Assembly: GCA_016865505.2 (NCBI GenBank)
Contig: AP025252.1
Location: forward strand, 434,001-498,000
Length of the DNA: 64,000 bases
From: Bryobacterales bacterium F-183
GTDB taxonomy: Bacteria; Acidobacteriota; Terriglobia; Bryobacterales; Bryobacteraceae
Direction of reading: 5' to 3'
Positions 30,662 through 39,565 of the stretch are shown here, one piece after another. How positions within the stretch are numbered: position 1 is the first letter of the stretch; every line of letters begins with the position of its first letter. The position numbers were made by a program, and so were the translations under genes. The notes under the pieces were generated by a model. The model did no database searches and was not told where the DNA came from. It saw only the letters and a list, made by a program, of their open reading frames with translations.

Positions 30662-31921
30662 ATGTCCACTTCTTTTACAAAATATCCACCACATAAATTA
30701 ACGGTCGGCGACGACGGCAGCTTCGTTGTCAAAAGCGGCGACTGCCTGAGCAAGTACACATGGGCCATTAAAGGTTCCTGGGGCAATGAGTCCGACTGGC
30801 ACCAGTTTCGGCGTCCTGGTCCAAACGGTCCCATCAAAATTACAAATGTGAACGTAATCGACGCCGGCGAGACCCTCATTTACATGCCGCTGTACAAACC
30901 AGGAACCGGAAATCCCGGGAATGGTGGTGGCGGCAATGGGCAGAAGAATCCGCCAGACCCCGGCCAGGGTGGCGGCAACGGCAAACATGCCTTTTCCTTC
31001 CCCATGCTCAACAAAGAGACCAACATCAAGACCAAGGGTAAATTCATTTACCAGTTCATTGTCTCGGCGGAGGGCGAAGTAGCGGTCGAGGGCATAACGG
31101 TACGGGCGGGCGATCCCGGCACCTTTGGAAACAAAGTCGCGAACGAGATTGGCCAAGGATGGATGGAAGCCACCGATACCTCTGTTACCCTCGACGATCT
31201 TGCGGGCGTGGCCAAGAACTTTCTCACCGGAACGAGAGAAGAGTTCAATCAGGCGCTCGGCGATCTCGTGAGTTACGAAGTACGGAAGAGCTACGAATTT
31301 CCCAACGTGAACATCCAGGTGACGGGCCGCTTAGAATCGTCGGAAACACCGGTGGTCCTGACCGCCAACTTCTTCCGCCAGTCCTCGTTTGAGTTCCAGG
31401 GGTCTAAGGTCGACTACCAGGGGCGCTTCCGTATTACGGTGAAGGTCGGCCTGAGCAAGGAAGGCTGGAAGGCAGTACTCCGGAAACTGAACATCGTGCT
31501 TGCTGTAGGTGCAACCTTGTCCACCGTGGCTCTGCTCAACTGGCTGGTGGACAACGCGCAGGACAAGGGCGACAAGACGGCGTATGCCACCTGGTACGCC
31601 CGAACCTACGTCACCGCCGTGTTTGAGCGTGAAGTGTTCCGGTTGCCGAGCCAACAGTCGCATTTACATGGCGCGCGGGAGATGGTGGAGGTCGCGATGC
31701 GCGATGTGATTCGCGACATGCGCGACATCGGGATCGAGGTTCCGGTATCGCAGGTGCCGCCTTACGACCAGATCCCCAGCGACTTCTGGAAGCCGGCCAA
31801 GAACGCGCTGAAGACCTATGAACAGATCGTCATCGCACAGTCGGGCACAGATGCCTACACGGCACAGGACCGTCTGCTGCGCGAAGCAAAGGCACGCGCC
31901 GAACAAAAGCTAGGCGTCTAG
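30662..31921 (+). CDS. Hypothetical protein with LysM-like N-terminal module
   Basis: 419-residue protein of unknown function. Residues about 15-75 (FVVKSGDCLSKYTWAIKG...NVNVIDAGETLIYMP) resemble a LysM module in its GD.L..Y and final AGETL pattern, with an insertion. A Gly/Asn/Pro-rich linker follows (80-105). A beta-rich domain (110-270) includes YQFIVSAEGEVAVEGITV and repeated amphipathic strands. One hydrophobic helix (LNIVLAVGATLSTVALLNWLV, about 283-303) precedes a helical C-terminal part ending AQDRLLREAKARAEQKLGV. There is no signal peptide. AGGAG lies 10 bases before the ATG. It is divergent from the ECF sigma gene. The combination resembles structural proteins of contractile or surface assemblies, but this is only a guess. 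Confidence 0.7.
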   Translation: MSTSFTKYPPHKLTVGDDGSFVVKSGDCLSKYTWAIKGSWGNESDWHQFRRPGPNGPIKITNVNVIDAGETLIYMPLYKPGTGNPGNGGGGNGQKNPPDPGQGGGNGKHAFSFPMLNKETNIKTKGKFIYQFIVSAEGEVAVEGITVRAGDPGTFGNKVANEIGQGWMEATDTSVTLDDLAGVAKNFLTGTREEFNQALGDLVSYEVRKSYEFPNVNIQVTGRLESSETPVVLTANFFRQSSFEFQGSKVDYQGRFRITVKVGLSKEGWKAVLRKLNIVLAVGATLSTVALLNWLVDNAQDKGDKTAYATWYARTYVTAVFEREVFRLPSQQSHLHGAREMVEVAMRDVIRDMRDIGIEVPVSQVPPYDQIPSDFWKPAKNALKTYEQIVIAQSGTDAYTAQDRLLREAKARAEQKLGV

Positions 31922-31931
31922 GCTGCGTTTC

Positions 31932-32381
31932 CTACTTGCCTGGAGATGGAATGGGACGGCGGTAGATCGTTTCGAAGTCCGGCTTGCTGCCGAACGTCAA
32001 CGTACTACCGCTTTCCGTGGTTCCGTGCGGGATCCGGTTGGACCCCAACTTCCCCGGCGATTGTACTTGCGTACCGGGGTCGGCGGTTTTCATGTGGTCC
32101 TCGCGCTTGATGCGAGGCTGCTTGGCGGAGGGCCGGAAGTCGAGGCGCGTGATGTCCTCTTTGCGAATGGCGACCTGCTCTTTGCCCTTGATGACGACCA
32201 CGCGCTCGGCGTTGGCTTCGTCCATCTTGACGTTTAACGGCTGGGTGCTGCCGGACTTGTAGACGCGGAGTTCGGTACCGCGGTCGAGGTTCGCCACCTT
32301 CCACCAAGTGTCTTCCGTTCCCGCGCCGCTTTGCTGCTGCGCAACCAGAACAACCGCACTGGCCAACGTGGCGAACAACAT
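31932..32381 (-). CDS. Hypothetical small exported protein downstream of clpX
   Basis: 149-residue protein I cannot assign. MLFATLASAVVLVAQQQSGAG looks like a short Sec signal peptide. A compact region follows (WWKVANLDRGTELRVYKSG...ERVVVIKGKEQVAIRKEDITRLDFRP), with a beta-rich, Sm-like or SH3-like feel. The last third is low-complexity and Pro/Gly/Ser-rich. It begins 5 bases after the clpX stop on the same strand, so it is probably translated from the clpX message. Its stop is 10 bases from the stop of the convergent LysM-like gene. Confidence 0.65.
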   Translation of the reverse strand: MLFATLASAVVLVAQQQSGAGTEDTWWKVANLDRGTELRVYKSGSTQPLNVKMDEANAERVVVIKGKEQVAIRKEDITRLDFRPSAKQPRIKREDHMKTADPGTQVQSPGKLGSNRIPHGTTESGSTLTFGSKPDFETIYRRPIPSPGK

Positions 32382-32386
32382 CGGAT

Positions 32387-33655
32387 TTACCCCGCTTTTT
32401 CGAGCAGACTGATATTGATTTTCTGCTGCACGACCATTTCCTTCGTGACCACAAACTCCCGAACCTTTTTGTAAGACGGGACGAAGTACATCAGGTCAAG
32501 CATCAGCTCTTCGATGATCATGCGCAAGCCACGGGCGCCCACTTTGCGTTCGAGCGCCATGATCGCGATGGCTTCCATGGCCTCATCGGTAAACTTGAGG
32601 CGCACGTTTTCGAACTCGAACATCTTCTGGTACTGCCGGACGATCGAATTCTTGGGCTTGGTCAGGATCTGGATCAGAGCGTCCTTGGTCAGGTCCTCGA
32701 GTACGCCGACCACCGGCAGACGGCCGATAAATTCCGGGATAAAGCCGAACCGGATGAGGTCCATCGGCTGCGCCTGGCTGAGGAGTTCAGAATCGCGCTT
32801 GGCCATCGACCGGCGCATCTCCATCGCTCCCTCTTCACCGGCGGCAAAGCCCATGGTCTTGGTGCCGGTACGCTTGGCGATCACCTTTTCGAGGCCGACA
32901 AACGCGCCACCGCAGATGAACAGGATATTCGTCGTGTCCACCGGCGTAAATTCCTGATGCGGATGCTTGCGGCCACCCTGCGGGGGCACATTGGCAACCG
33001 TACCTTCCAGGATCTTCAGCAGAGCCTGCTGTACGCCTTCGCCCGACACGTCACGAGTGATGGAAGGATTTTCGTCCTTACGGCAGATCTTGTCGATTTC
33101 GTCGATGTAGATGATGCCGGTCTGGCAGCGCTGCACGTCCCAATCGGCGTTCTGCAGCAGGCGGAGGATGATGTTTTCGACATCCTCGCCGACGTAGCCG
33201 GCTTCGGTCAACGTCGTGGCGTCGACAATCGCGAACGGGACATCCAGGATGCGCGCCAAGGTCTGCGCCAGCAAGGTCTTACCGGTACCCGTGGGGCCGA
33301 TGAGCAGGATGTTGGACTTGGCCAGCTCGACATCGGTGCCGCGCTGCTTGTTCATCTGGATGCGCTTGTAGTGGTTGTAGACGGCAACCGCCAGCTTGCG
33401 CTTGGTGGCTTCCTGCCCGATCACATACTGATCCAGGTATTCCTTTAGTTCCAACGGCTTGGGGAGCTTATGCGGACCCGTGTAGGTCTGCTCGTGACGG
33501 TCGTCCTCGAGGATGGAGTTGCATACGGCGATGCACTCGTCGCAGATGTACGCGCGGGGGTAGTCGCTAGGGGAGGAGATCAGTTTTCCAACAGCGTCTT
33601 GGCTCTTGTGGCAAAACGAACAGCGAAGCGATTCATCGGCACCCGTACGTTTCAC
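32387..33655 (-). CDS. clpX: ATP-dependent Clp protease ATP-binding subunit ClpX
   Basis: AAA+ unfoldase of about 422 residues that recognises tagged substrates and feeds them to ClpP. The GTG start ([15 protein letters not shown]) is chosen because AAGGAG lies 8 bases upstream and the length then matches other ClpX proteins; the frame is open for 30 further codons. The N-terminal zinc-binding domain has CSFC and CDEC. The AAA+ module has Walker A GPTGTGKT, pore loop GYVGED, Walker B IIYIDEID, the ClpP-contact region TKTMGFAAG and sensor-2 GARGLR. tig lies upstream on the same strand behind a terminator; clpP, usual between them, is absent. A small exported protein gene follows. Confidence 0.96.
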   Translation of the reverse strand: MKRTGADESLRCSFCHKSQDAVGKLISSPSDYPRAYICDECIAVCNSILEDDRHEQTYTGPHKLPKPLELKEYLDQYVIGQEATKRKLAVAVYNHYKRIQMNKQRGTDVELAKSNILLIGPTGTGKTLLAQTLARILDVPFAIVDATTLTEAGYVGEDVENIILRLLQNADWDVQRCQTGIIYIDEIDKICRKDENPSITRDVSGEGVQQALLKILEGTVANVPPQGGRKHPHQEFTPVDTTNILFICGGAFVGLEKVIAKRTGTKTMGFAAGEEGAMEMRRSMAKRDSELLSQAQPMDLIRFGFIPEFIGRLPVVGVLEDLTKDALIQILTKPKNSIVRQYQKMFEFENVRLKFTDEAMEAIAIMALERKVGARGLRMIIEELMLDLMYFVPSYKKVREFVVTKEMVVQQKINISLLEKAG

Positions 33656-33709
33656 CAAGTGAGCTCCTTCAAAACTGCAGTAGAAAACATTGGCAGATGC
33701 AGCATCTCC

Positions 33710-33715
33710 AGTATA
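33710..33715 (-). promoter_or_regulatory. Possible -10 box for clpX
   Basis: Read on the minus strand, TATACT lies 55 bases upstream of the clpX GTG and downstream of the tig terminator. No good -35 hexamer is seen at the right distance. A short palindrome, GATGCAGCATC, lies in the leader at 33696-33706. Confidence 0.35.
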
Positions 33716-33741
33716 ACAAAGGGTAGATTTTGCGGAACTAG

Positions 33742-33777
33742 ACAAAAGCCTAGGGGTACTAGACCACCCCTAGGCTT
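33742..33777 (-). terminator. Rho-independent terminator after tig
   Basis: Arms AAGCCTAGGGGT (33746-33757) and ACCCCTAGGCTT (33766-33777) form a perfect 12-bp stem with an 8-base loop. On the minus strand it lies just after the tig stop and is followed by TTTTGTCT, a typical terminator tail. It separates tig from clpX transcription. Confidence 0.85.
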
Positions 33778-33789
33778 CTATCGAACGAG

Positions 33790-35052
33790 TTACTTGGCTT
33801 CTTTACGGGCCTGATCAAACAGGAAGTTCAGGGTTTTCTCGGTACGGATCTGGGCGGCAATCCGGCCGAGTACGCCGTTCTTTTCGAGGTCCATGCGGAC
33901 CTGCGCCACCGGCTTGCGCTGCTGGCGGGCAAAGCGCTGCACTTCCTTGTCGACCTCGTCCTGCAGGGCCACCACGTTTTCCTTCTCGGCGATCTTGTCG
34001 AGCAGCAGGGATGCCTTGACGTCGCGCGTGGCACGATCTTTCTGCGAGTCGCGGAGCTTTGCCCAGTCCAGGTTCATCTTGGACACGTCGATGCCCTGCT
34101 GCGCCAACTGCTGCAACTGCTGTTCGACGTTGTTCTGCACCTGGCGATCGACATAGGCGTCGGGCACCGGGAAGGTGTGGGAGTCGACGAGGGCGTCCAG
34201 AATCTGGGTCTTGGCCTCGCCGCGCGCTTCGTTGTCCCGCTCGCGCTGGATCGACGCACGGATCGCACCCTTCAACTCTTCGATGTTCTTGTAATCGCCA
34301 AGATCCTGCGCGAACTCGTCATCCAACGCCGGCAGTTCCTTGCGGCGCAGTACGTTCAGCTTCATCTGGAAGCGGACCGTGCGGCCGGCCAAGTTGGCTT
34401 CGGCGTAGTCTTCGGGATAGGTGACGTCGAATTCCTTCTCTTCGCCGGGCGACATGCCGAGCAGCGCCTCGTTGAATTCCTTAACGGCATCCGCATCACC
34501 GACTTTCAACTGCAGGTCGTCACGCTCCACCGGCTTTTCGGCGCCGGAAACGCTCTTCAGGCTCACCGCAGCGTAATCGCCTTCCGCCGCCGGACGAGGG
34601 TCGATGTTGATGTACTCGGCGCGCTGCTCGCGGATCCCTTCCAGTCGCTGGTCGACGTCTTCATCGGCCACCACCGGCTCGGTGTACTTCACCGCGATCC
34701 CGGTGTAGGTGCCCAGTTCCACCTCGGGAGCCACTTCGAATTCCACCTTAAAGTGGAGTTCTTCGCCGTCGTGGAAATGCAAGTCCACGATGTTGGGGCG
34801 GCTCACCACCTGCAGGTTTTCTTTCTTAAAGGTCTCTTCCAGGTATTTCGGAATCAGCTGGTCGACGGTTTCCTGCCGGATCTCGTTGGGAAAACGGCTC
34901 TTGACGAGCGAAAGCGGAGCCTTGCCGGGCCGGAAGCCGGGCATCTTCGCCTTCTTGGCGATATCCGCGACTACCTTTTCCATCTGTTCGGCGACAGCGG
35001 GGGCCGGAACAGTAATCTCCAAACTATGCTTGCAACCTTCGACGAGAGCCAA
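33790..35052 (-). CDS. tig: Trigger factor (ribosome-associated peptidyl-prolyl isomerase)
   Basis: Cytoplasmic chaperone of 420 residues that meets nascent chains at the ribosome exit. The TTG start (MALVEGCKHSLEITVP) is chosen because AGAGGA lies 8 bases upstream and other trigger factors begin here; upstream in-frame codons show no homology. The ribosome-binding signature GFRPGKAP is near residue 43. The FKBP-type isomerase domain spans about 150-240 (EGDYAAVSLKSV...MSPGEEKEFDVTYPEDY). The C-terminal SurA-like arms are helical and Gln-rich, ending LNFLFDQARKEAK. A strong terminator follows the stop. clpX lies downstream without an intervening clpP. Confidence 0.96.
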   Translation of the reverse strand: MALVEGCKHSLEITVPAPAVAEQMEKVVADIAKKAKMPGFRPGKAPLSLVKSRFPNEIRQETVDQLIPKYLEETFKKENLQVVSRPNIVDLHFHDGEELHFKVEFEVAPEVELGTYTGIAVKYTEPVVADEDVDQRLEGIREQRAEYINIDPRPAAEGDYAAVSLKSVSGAEKPVERDDLQLKVGDADAVKEFNEALLGMSPGEEKEFDVTYPEDYAEANLAGRTVRFQMKLNVLRRKELPALDDEFAQDLGDYKNIEELKGAIRASIQRERDNEARGEAKTQILDALVDSHTFPVPDAYVDRQVQNNVEQQLQQLAQQGIDVSKMNLDWAKLRDSQKDRATRDVKASLLLDKIAEKENVVALQDEVDKEVQRFARQQRKPVAQVRMDLEKNGVLGRIAAQIRTEKTLNFLFDQARKEAK

Positions 35053-35146
35053 GTGAAATTTCCTCTGGTGAATGTACTGCTGGGATGGCAGGGAGGCCAG
35101 AATCCGCACTGGCATGTGCGGCGGCCGCTTTCACTATACTATCAAC

Positions 35147-35596
35147 ATGCCCAAAATTTGGGAACCGGGGCGTGCAGAGTCGATCCTGCAGCGGCTGGAA
35201 TCGCTACGCGCCGACACCAAACCCCAATGGGGAAAGTTCACCTCAGACGCAATGCTCTTCCACTGCACGGCCGGCATCCGCATGGCGCTGGGAGAGTTGG
35301 AAGTCCTACCTAAGATCTCGCTGCTCGCCGCCTGGCCTGTGAAAAAGCTGGTGATCTACGTGATGCCGTTCCCCAAAAACGCCCCCACGGCACCCGAACT
35401 GTTGCCGGTCTCACCCGTTGAGTTCGGCAAAGCCAAAAGGGAGTTCCTGGAGACGATGGATCGTCTACGAGCAGCGGGTCAGGACCCGGAGTTCCGCTGG
35501 GCACCCCACGCCGCCTTCGGACGTCTGACGCCCGACGACTGGGGTACGCTCATGCACAAACACATCGACTATCACTGGAAGCAGTTCGGCCTTTAG
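35147..35596 (+). CDS. DUF1569/DinB-like small protein
   Basis: 149-residue cytoplasmic protein of the DinB-like four-helix superfamily, DUF1569 branch. It begins MPKIWEPGRAESILQRLESL. Likely metal ligands are His in FHCTAGIRMALGEL and in the late APHAAFGRLTPDDWGTLMHKHIDYHWKQF. Biochemical role is unknown; relatives are metal-dependent transferases or stress-linked proteins. The frame is open further upstream, but those codons lack similarity to the family. It is divergent from tig and converges with a tiny basic protein gene, sharing TTAG at their stops. Confidence 0.8.
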   Translation: MPKIWEPGRAESILQRLESLRADTKPQWGKFTSDAMLFHCTAGIRMALGELEVLPKISLLAAWPVKKLVIYVMPFPKNAPTAPELLPVSPVEFGKAKREFLETMDRLRAAGQDPEFRWAPHAAFGRLTPDDWGTLMHKHIDYHWKQFGL

Positions 35597-35766
35597 GACG
35601 ACGACGAAGACTTCCGGCGTTTGCGGCTCTTGGGCCACCCCGCTTGCATGTCCTCGTAGGCCTTCTTGGACACGGTGCTGTCTTCTTTCGATCGGCTCGT
35701 CCCGGCCTTCTTGCGCTTGTTGATGTTCGCGACCAGGGAGTTTTTGGGAGCTTTCTTGGTTGCCAT
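35593..35766 (-). CDS. Small basic protein, conserved-looking
   Basis: 57-residue lysine/arginine-rich protein beginning MATKKAPKNSLVANINKRKK and ending in a run of five serines. The pattern NI..RKKAGTSR followed by VSKKAY.DMQ.GWPK looks conserved and is known from small uncharacterised bacterial proteins; I do not know its function. High positive charge suggests nucleic-acid binding. Two further in-frame ATG codons lie 21 and 30 bases upstream; the one used gives the cleanest start, but no ribosome site is evident. Its stop shares four bases with the convergent DUF1569 gene. Confidence 0.6.
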   Translation of the reverse strand: MATKKAPKNSLVANINKRKKAGTSRSKEDSTVSKKAYEDMQAGWPKSRKRRKSSSSS

Positions 35767-35794
35767 GCACCGCATGGTGCACTTCATAGGCCAA

Positions 35795-36112
35795 TCAAGA
35801 GAGGTCTTCAGGCCGAAAGCTTCGGCGTCCGTGGAACACCCGCTCGATGACCACTCGTCGAGAATCTTCATCAATCCGAAAGACGATGCGGTGCGAGTAG
35901 TAAATCAAGTGCCGAAGCTCGAAAGCAAACTCCCGCCATTCTGGAATAATGTGACAGCGCCTCGGGTTTCGCTCTAGCGAATAGATTGCCGAAACGAGGC
36001 CACGGAACCATTTTGCAGCAGCGTCGGGCTGTCGATTTGCGTCGCGTATCAGATCCACATGCTCTTGCGCATCCGCAATTGCCGGATCGGTGATGTCAAT
36101 CCGGAATTCCAA
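35795..36112 (-). CDS. RelE/ParE-family toxin
   Basis: 105-residue toxin of the type II RelE/ParE superfamily, expected either to cut ribosome-bound mRNA or to poison gyrase. Family signs are the start MEFRIDITDPAIADAQEHVDLI, the middle AAKWFRGLVSAIYSLERNPRRC and the C-terminal ELRHLIYYSHRIVFRIDEDSRRVVIERVFHGRR strand pair. It overlaps the upstream antitoxin gene by 17 bases, the usual translational coupling of such pairs. Frame and length are intact. Confidence 0.88.
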   Translation of the reverse strand: MEFRIDITDPAIADAQEHVDLIRDANRQPDAAAKWFRGLVSAIYSLERNPRRCHIIPEWREFAFELRHLIYYSHRIVFRIDEDSRRVVIERVFHGRRSFRPEDLS

Positions 36113-36383
36113 GCTTCTGTTGCAACTCCGCTAACGCTTCCCGCGCCGGTCGAACGCGGCCCTCTTGGTCTGCTCGCAGTCCCTCGCGTACAGCCTCCAC
36201 AAACTCAAGATGATCGAGCCGGTCCAGCATCTGCTGATAGCTTTCCGCATTCTGCAGGACCACAGAAGGACCTTCGGACGACTCAATCAGCACAGGTTCA
36301 GACTGCTGAGCGACTTCACGAACGAAGCCGCTCACATTCTCGCGGAACTCTTCAAGCGTTACCGGACTGTGTGTCGTTCCCAT
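36096..36383 (-). CDS. Phd/YefM-type antitoxin
   Basis: 95-residue partner of the RelE/ParE toxin. The N-terminal half (VTLEEFRENVSGFVREVAQQSEPVLIESSEGPSVVLQ) has the Phd/YefM DNA-binding fold, in which the protein dimerises on its own operator. The helical C-terminus (FVEAVREGLRADQEGRVRPAREALAELQQKLG) should wrap the toxin. It comes first in the pair and overlaps the toxin start. It lies 22 bases upstream of nothing else on its strand; the RND permease gene ends just to its right. Confidence 0.85.
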   Translation of the reverse strand: MGTTHSPVTLEEFRENVSGFVREVAQQSEPVLIESSEGPSVVLQNAESYQQMLDRLDHLEFVEAVREGLRADQEGRVRPAREALAELQQKLGIPD

Positions 36384-36404
36384 GGTCGTACAGTACCAGA
36401 TTCG

Positions 36405-39400
36405 TTAGTGCTTGCTACCCGCCAACACGGGCTCCGGCTGATGCGACGTATGCTCCACCGGCGCAGACTTGCCACCCCGGCGGCGCCACCAGTTTTGGAA
36501 CTCCGACAGATACATGTAGTAGCAAGGCGTCAGATACAACGTCACCAGCTGCGAGAACAGCAGACCGCCCACCACCACAAGACCCAGCGGCTGACGAGCC
36601 TCGCCGCCCGCGCCGTAGCCGACCGCAATCGGAACCGCACCCAGCAGCGCTGCCATCGTCGTCATCATGATCGGACGGAAGCGTACCAGACAGCCCTGGT
36701 AAATCGCCTCGCCCGGCGACATGCCTTCTTCTTCCGCCTGCAGCGCGAAGTCGATCTGCATAATCGCGTTCTTCTTCACGATACCGATGAGCATGATCAA
36801 ACCGACAAAGGCGTAAATGCTCAGATCGAGGTGGAAGATCCACAGCGTCACCAGCGCGCCAAAGCCCGCCGACGGCAGGCCCGACAGAATCGTAATCGGG
36901 TGGATAAAGCTCTCGTACAGGATGCCCAGCACGATGTACACCACCGCGATCGCGATCGCCAGCAGGATCCACAGGTTCGAAAGGGACCCATGGAACGCCT
37001 TCGCCGCACCCTGGAACGTCGAACTCACGCCTTCCGGAATCGACCGGTCCGCCGCCGCCTGTACATCATCCAGCACCGTACCCAGCGCGTTGCCCGGCAC
37101 GATGTTGAACGCAATCGTCACCGCCGGCAACTGGCCATAGTGACTCACCGACAAAGGACCCGTGTCGAGCGTCACCTTCGCCAGCGAATCGAGCGGAATC
37201 AGCGCCCCGCCCGTAGTCTTGAAATACAGCATCGACAGGAACTTCGGATCCTGCTGATATTCGGGCAGCAGCTCCAACAGCACCTTGTACTCATTGGTCG
37301 GCGAAAAGATCGTCGACGCCCACCGCGGACCGTACGCATCGTACAGCGCGTTCTCAATCTGCGTGACATTCAACTGCATGGATGCAGCCCGGTCGCGATC
37401 CACATTCACCTGGATCTGCGGACTCTTGATCTGCATATCGGTGGATACGTCCACCAGCGACGGTAGCTGCTCCAGTTCCTTGCGGAACGCTTCCGCAGCC
37501 TCATACAACGCTTCCTTGTCGGGCGAGTACAGCGTGTACTGATACTGGCTCTTCGACACCAGTCCACCGATACGAACCACCGGCGGATTCTGCGGGTACA
37601 CCTTCATGCCCGGCAGAGTCGACAACTGCGGACGCAGGCGCGCAATAATGCCATCCACCAACATGTCGCGTTCGTGGCGCGGCTTCAGGTGAATGACAAG
37701 CTGGCCGACGTTGGTGCCGCCGAGCGTCGTCGACGTCGCGCCACCCAGGCTCGACACCAGCGAATCCACTGCCGGATCTTTCCGGACAATATCGGCCACC
37801 TGCTGCTGGTACTCAGCCATCTGCACGAACGACGTACCCTCGGCCGCTTCCGTATTGATCACCATCTGATCGGTGTCCTGATCCGGGATAAAGCCCTTGG
37901 GCACGATGATGAACAAATGCACGGTCGCGGCCAGAATCGCGAAGGACACGGCCATCGTCATCAGGCGGCGATGCAGCACCCACTGCAGCGAGCGGTCGTA
38001 CACGTTCAGCATCTTTTCAAAGAAGCTTTCCGTAACGCGATAAAACCAGCCTTGCTTATCTTCGTGCGAATGCTTCAAAAAGCGGCTGCAAAGCATCGGC
38101 GTCAGAGTCACCGACACGACGCCGGAGATCAAGATCGCCACGCAGATCGTCACTGCGAACTCATTGAACAAGCGACCCAGCACGCCGCCCATAAACAGCA
38201 CCGGGATGAACACCGCCGCAAGCGACAGCGTCATCGACACGATGGTGAAGCCGATTTCCTTCGATCCATCAAACGCCGCCTGCATCGGCGGCTTACCCAT
38301 CTCCAGGTGCCGCACGATGTTTTCGAGCATCACGATCGCATCGTCCACCACGAACCCGATCGCCAGGATGAGCGCCATCATCGACAGGTTGTCCAGCGAG
38401 TAATCGCACAGGTACATCACCGCGAACGTACCGATAATCGAAAACGGCAGTGCCAGCGAAGGAATCAACGTCGCCGAGAAGTTCCGCAGGAAGATAAAGA
38501 TGACGCCGACAATCAGCGCAAGCGTCAGCACCATCGTGAACTTCACATCGTCATACGATTCGCGAATCGTGTCCGAACGGTCGTAAAACATCTGCATCTG
38601 CACCGACGGCGGCAGATCCGTTTTGAACGTCGGCAGCAGCTTCTTGATGCCATCCGCGACCGCCATCGTGTTGGTACCCGGCTGGCGCTGGATGCCCAAC
38701 ACAATCGCCCGCTTGCAGCCTTCTTCCTTGCAGAACCAGGACGCTGTGCGTTCATCTTCGACGCTGTCCACAAGCTTGCCGAGCTCGCCTAAACGAACCG
38801 GGTTGCCCTGGCGGTACGCCACAATGATGTCGCGATACCCTTCGGCGCTAAACAGCTGTCCGCTGGCCTGCAGCGTAAAGGCGCGCTTCGGTCCGTTGAT
38901 CGTACCCGTCGGCAGATTCACGTTCCAGCTCGCCAGCGCCTCTTCCACTTCGTTGATGCCGACTTGCTTGGACGCCATCGCGTACGGGTCCATCTGCGCG
39001 TGTACGGCATAGCGTTGCGCACCCAGAATCTGCACCTGCGCGACACCCGTCACCTGCGAAATCCGCTGTGCGACGCGCGTTTCCGCGTACTCATTGAGCG
39101 TATACAGCGGCAACGTCGCAGAACTCAATGCCAGATACAAGATCGGTTGGTCCGCCGGGTTTACTTTGGTAAACGTCGGAGGCGTCGGCATGCCCGGCGG
39201 CAACAGCCGCGACGCCTGTGTTACCGCCGCCTGGACGTCCACCGCCGCACCGTCCAGATTGCGGCTCAAATCGAACTCCAGCGTCACCTGTGTCGACCCC
39301 AATGTGTTCACCGATGTCATCGACGCCAGGCCCGCGATCATCGCAAAGTTATTCTCAAGCGGCGTTGCCACCGCCGAAGCCATCGTTTCCGGACTCGCCC

Positions 39401-39557
39401 CAGGCAGCGACGCCGTCACCAGCAAGGTCGGCAGGTCGACGTTCGGAAGATCGCTCACCGGCAGTTGCTGATACGCGATGATGCCAAACAAAGCAATCGC
39501 CACCATCAACAGCGCGGTCGCAATCGGACGTTCAATAAAGATCTTGGAAAAGTTCAT
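36405..39557 (-). CDS. RND multidrug efflux permease (MdtC/AcrB type), second copy
   Basis: Inner-membrane proton-driven efflux pump subunit of 1050 residues with 12 transmembrane helices and two large periplasmic loops. It begins MNFSKIFIERPIATALLMVAIALFG, standard for RND permeases. The helix-4 proton-relay motif GFVVDDAIVMLENIVRH carries the paired Asp residues, and GLIMLIGIVKKNAIMQIDFA lies in helix 10. It follows another permease gene by 8 bases and is about as similar to it as MdtB is to MdtC, so the two may form a mixed trimer. The operon order is adaptor, permease, permease. No outer-membrane channel gene is present. Substrates cannot be predicted. Confidence 0.94.
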   Translation of the reverse strand: MNFSKIFIERPIATALLMVAIALFGIIAYQQLPVSDLPNVDLPTLLVTASLPGASPETMASAVATPLENNFAMIAGLASMTSVNTLGSTQVTLEFDLSRNLDGAAVDVQAAVTQASRLLPPGMPTPPTFTKVNPADQPILYLALSSATLPLYTLNEYAETRVAQRISQVTGVAQVQILGAQRYAVHAQMDPYAMASKQVGINEVEEALASWNVNLPTGTINGPKRAFTLQASGQLFSAEGYRDIIVAYRQGNPVRLGELGKLVDSVEDERTASWFCKEEGCKRAIVLGIQRQPGTNTMAVADGIKKLLPTFKTDLPPSVQMQMFYDRSDTIRESYDDVKFTMVLTLALIVGVIFIFLRNFSATLIPSLALPFSIIGTFAVMYLCDYSLDNLSMMALILAIGFVVDDAIVMLENIVRHLEMGKPPMQAAFDGSKEIGFTIVSMTLSLAAVFIPVLFMGGVLGRLFNEFAVTICVAILISGVVSVTLTPMLCSRFLKHSHEDKQGWFYRVTESFFEKMLNVYDRSLQWVLHRRLMTMAVSFAILAATVHLFIIVPKGFIPDQDTDQMVINTEAAEGTSFVQMAEYQQQVADIVRKDPAVDSLVSSLGGATSTTLGGTNVGQLVIHLKPRHERDMLVDGIIARLRPQLSTLPGMKVYPQNPPVVRIGGLVSKSQYQYTLYSPDKEALYEAAEAFRKELEQLPSLVDVSTDMQIKSPQIQVNVDRDRAASMQLNVTQIENALYDAYGPRWASTIFSPTNEYKVLLELLPEYQQDPKFLSMLYFKTTGGALIPLDSLAKVTLDTGPLSVSHYGQLPAVTIAFNIVPGNALGTVLDDVQAAADRSIPEGVSSTFQGAAKAFHGSLSNLWILLAIAIAVVYIVLGILYESFIHPITILSGLPSAGFGALVTLWIFHLDLSIYAFVGLIMLIGIVKKNAIMQIDFALQAEEEGMSPGEAIYQGCLVRFRPIMMTTMAALLGAVPIAVGYGAGGEARQPLGLVVVGGLLFSQLVTLYLTPCYYMYLSEFQNWWRRRGGKSAPVEHTSHQPEPVLAGSKH

Positions 39558-39565
39558 CGTTTTCC

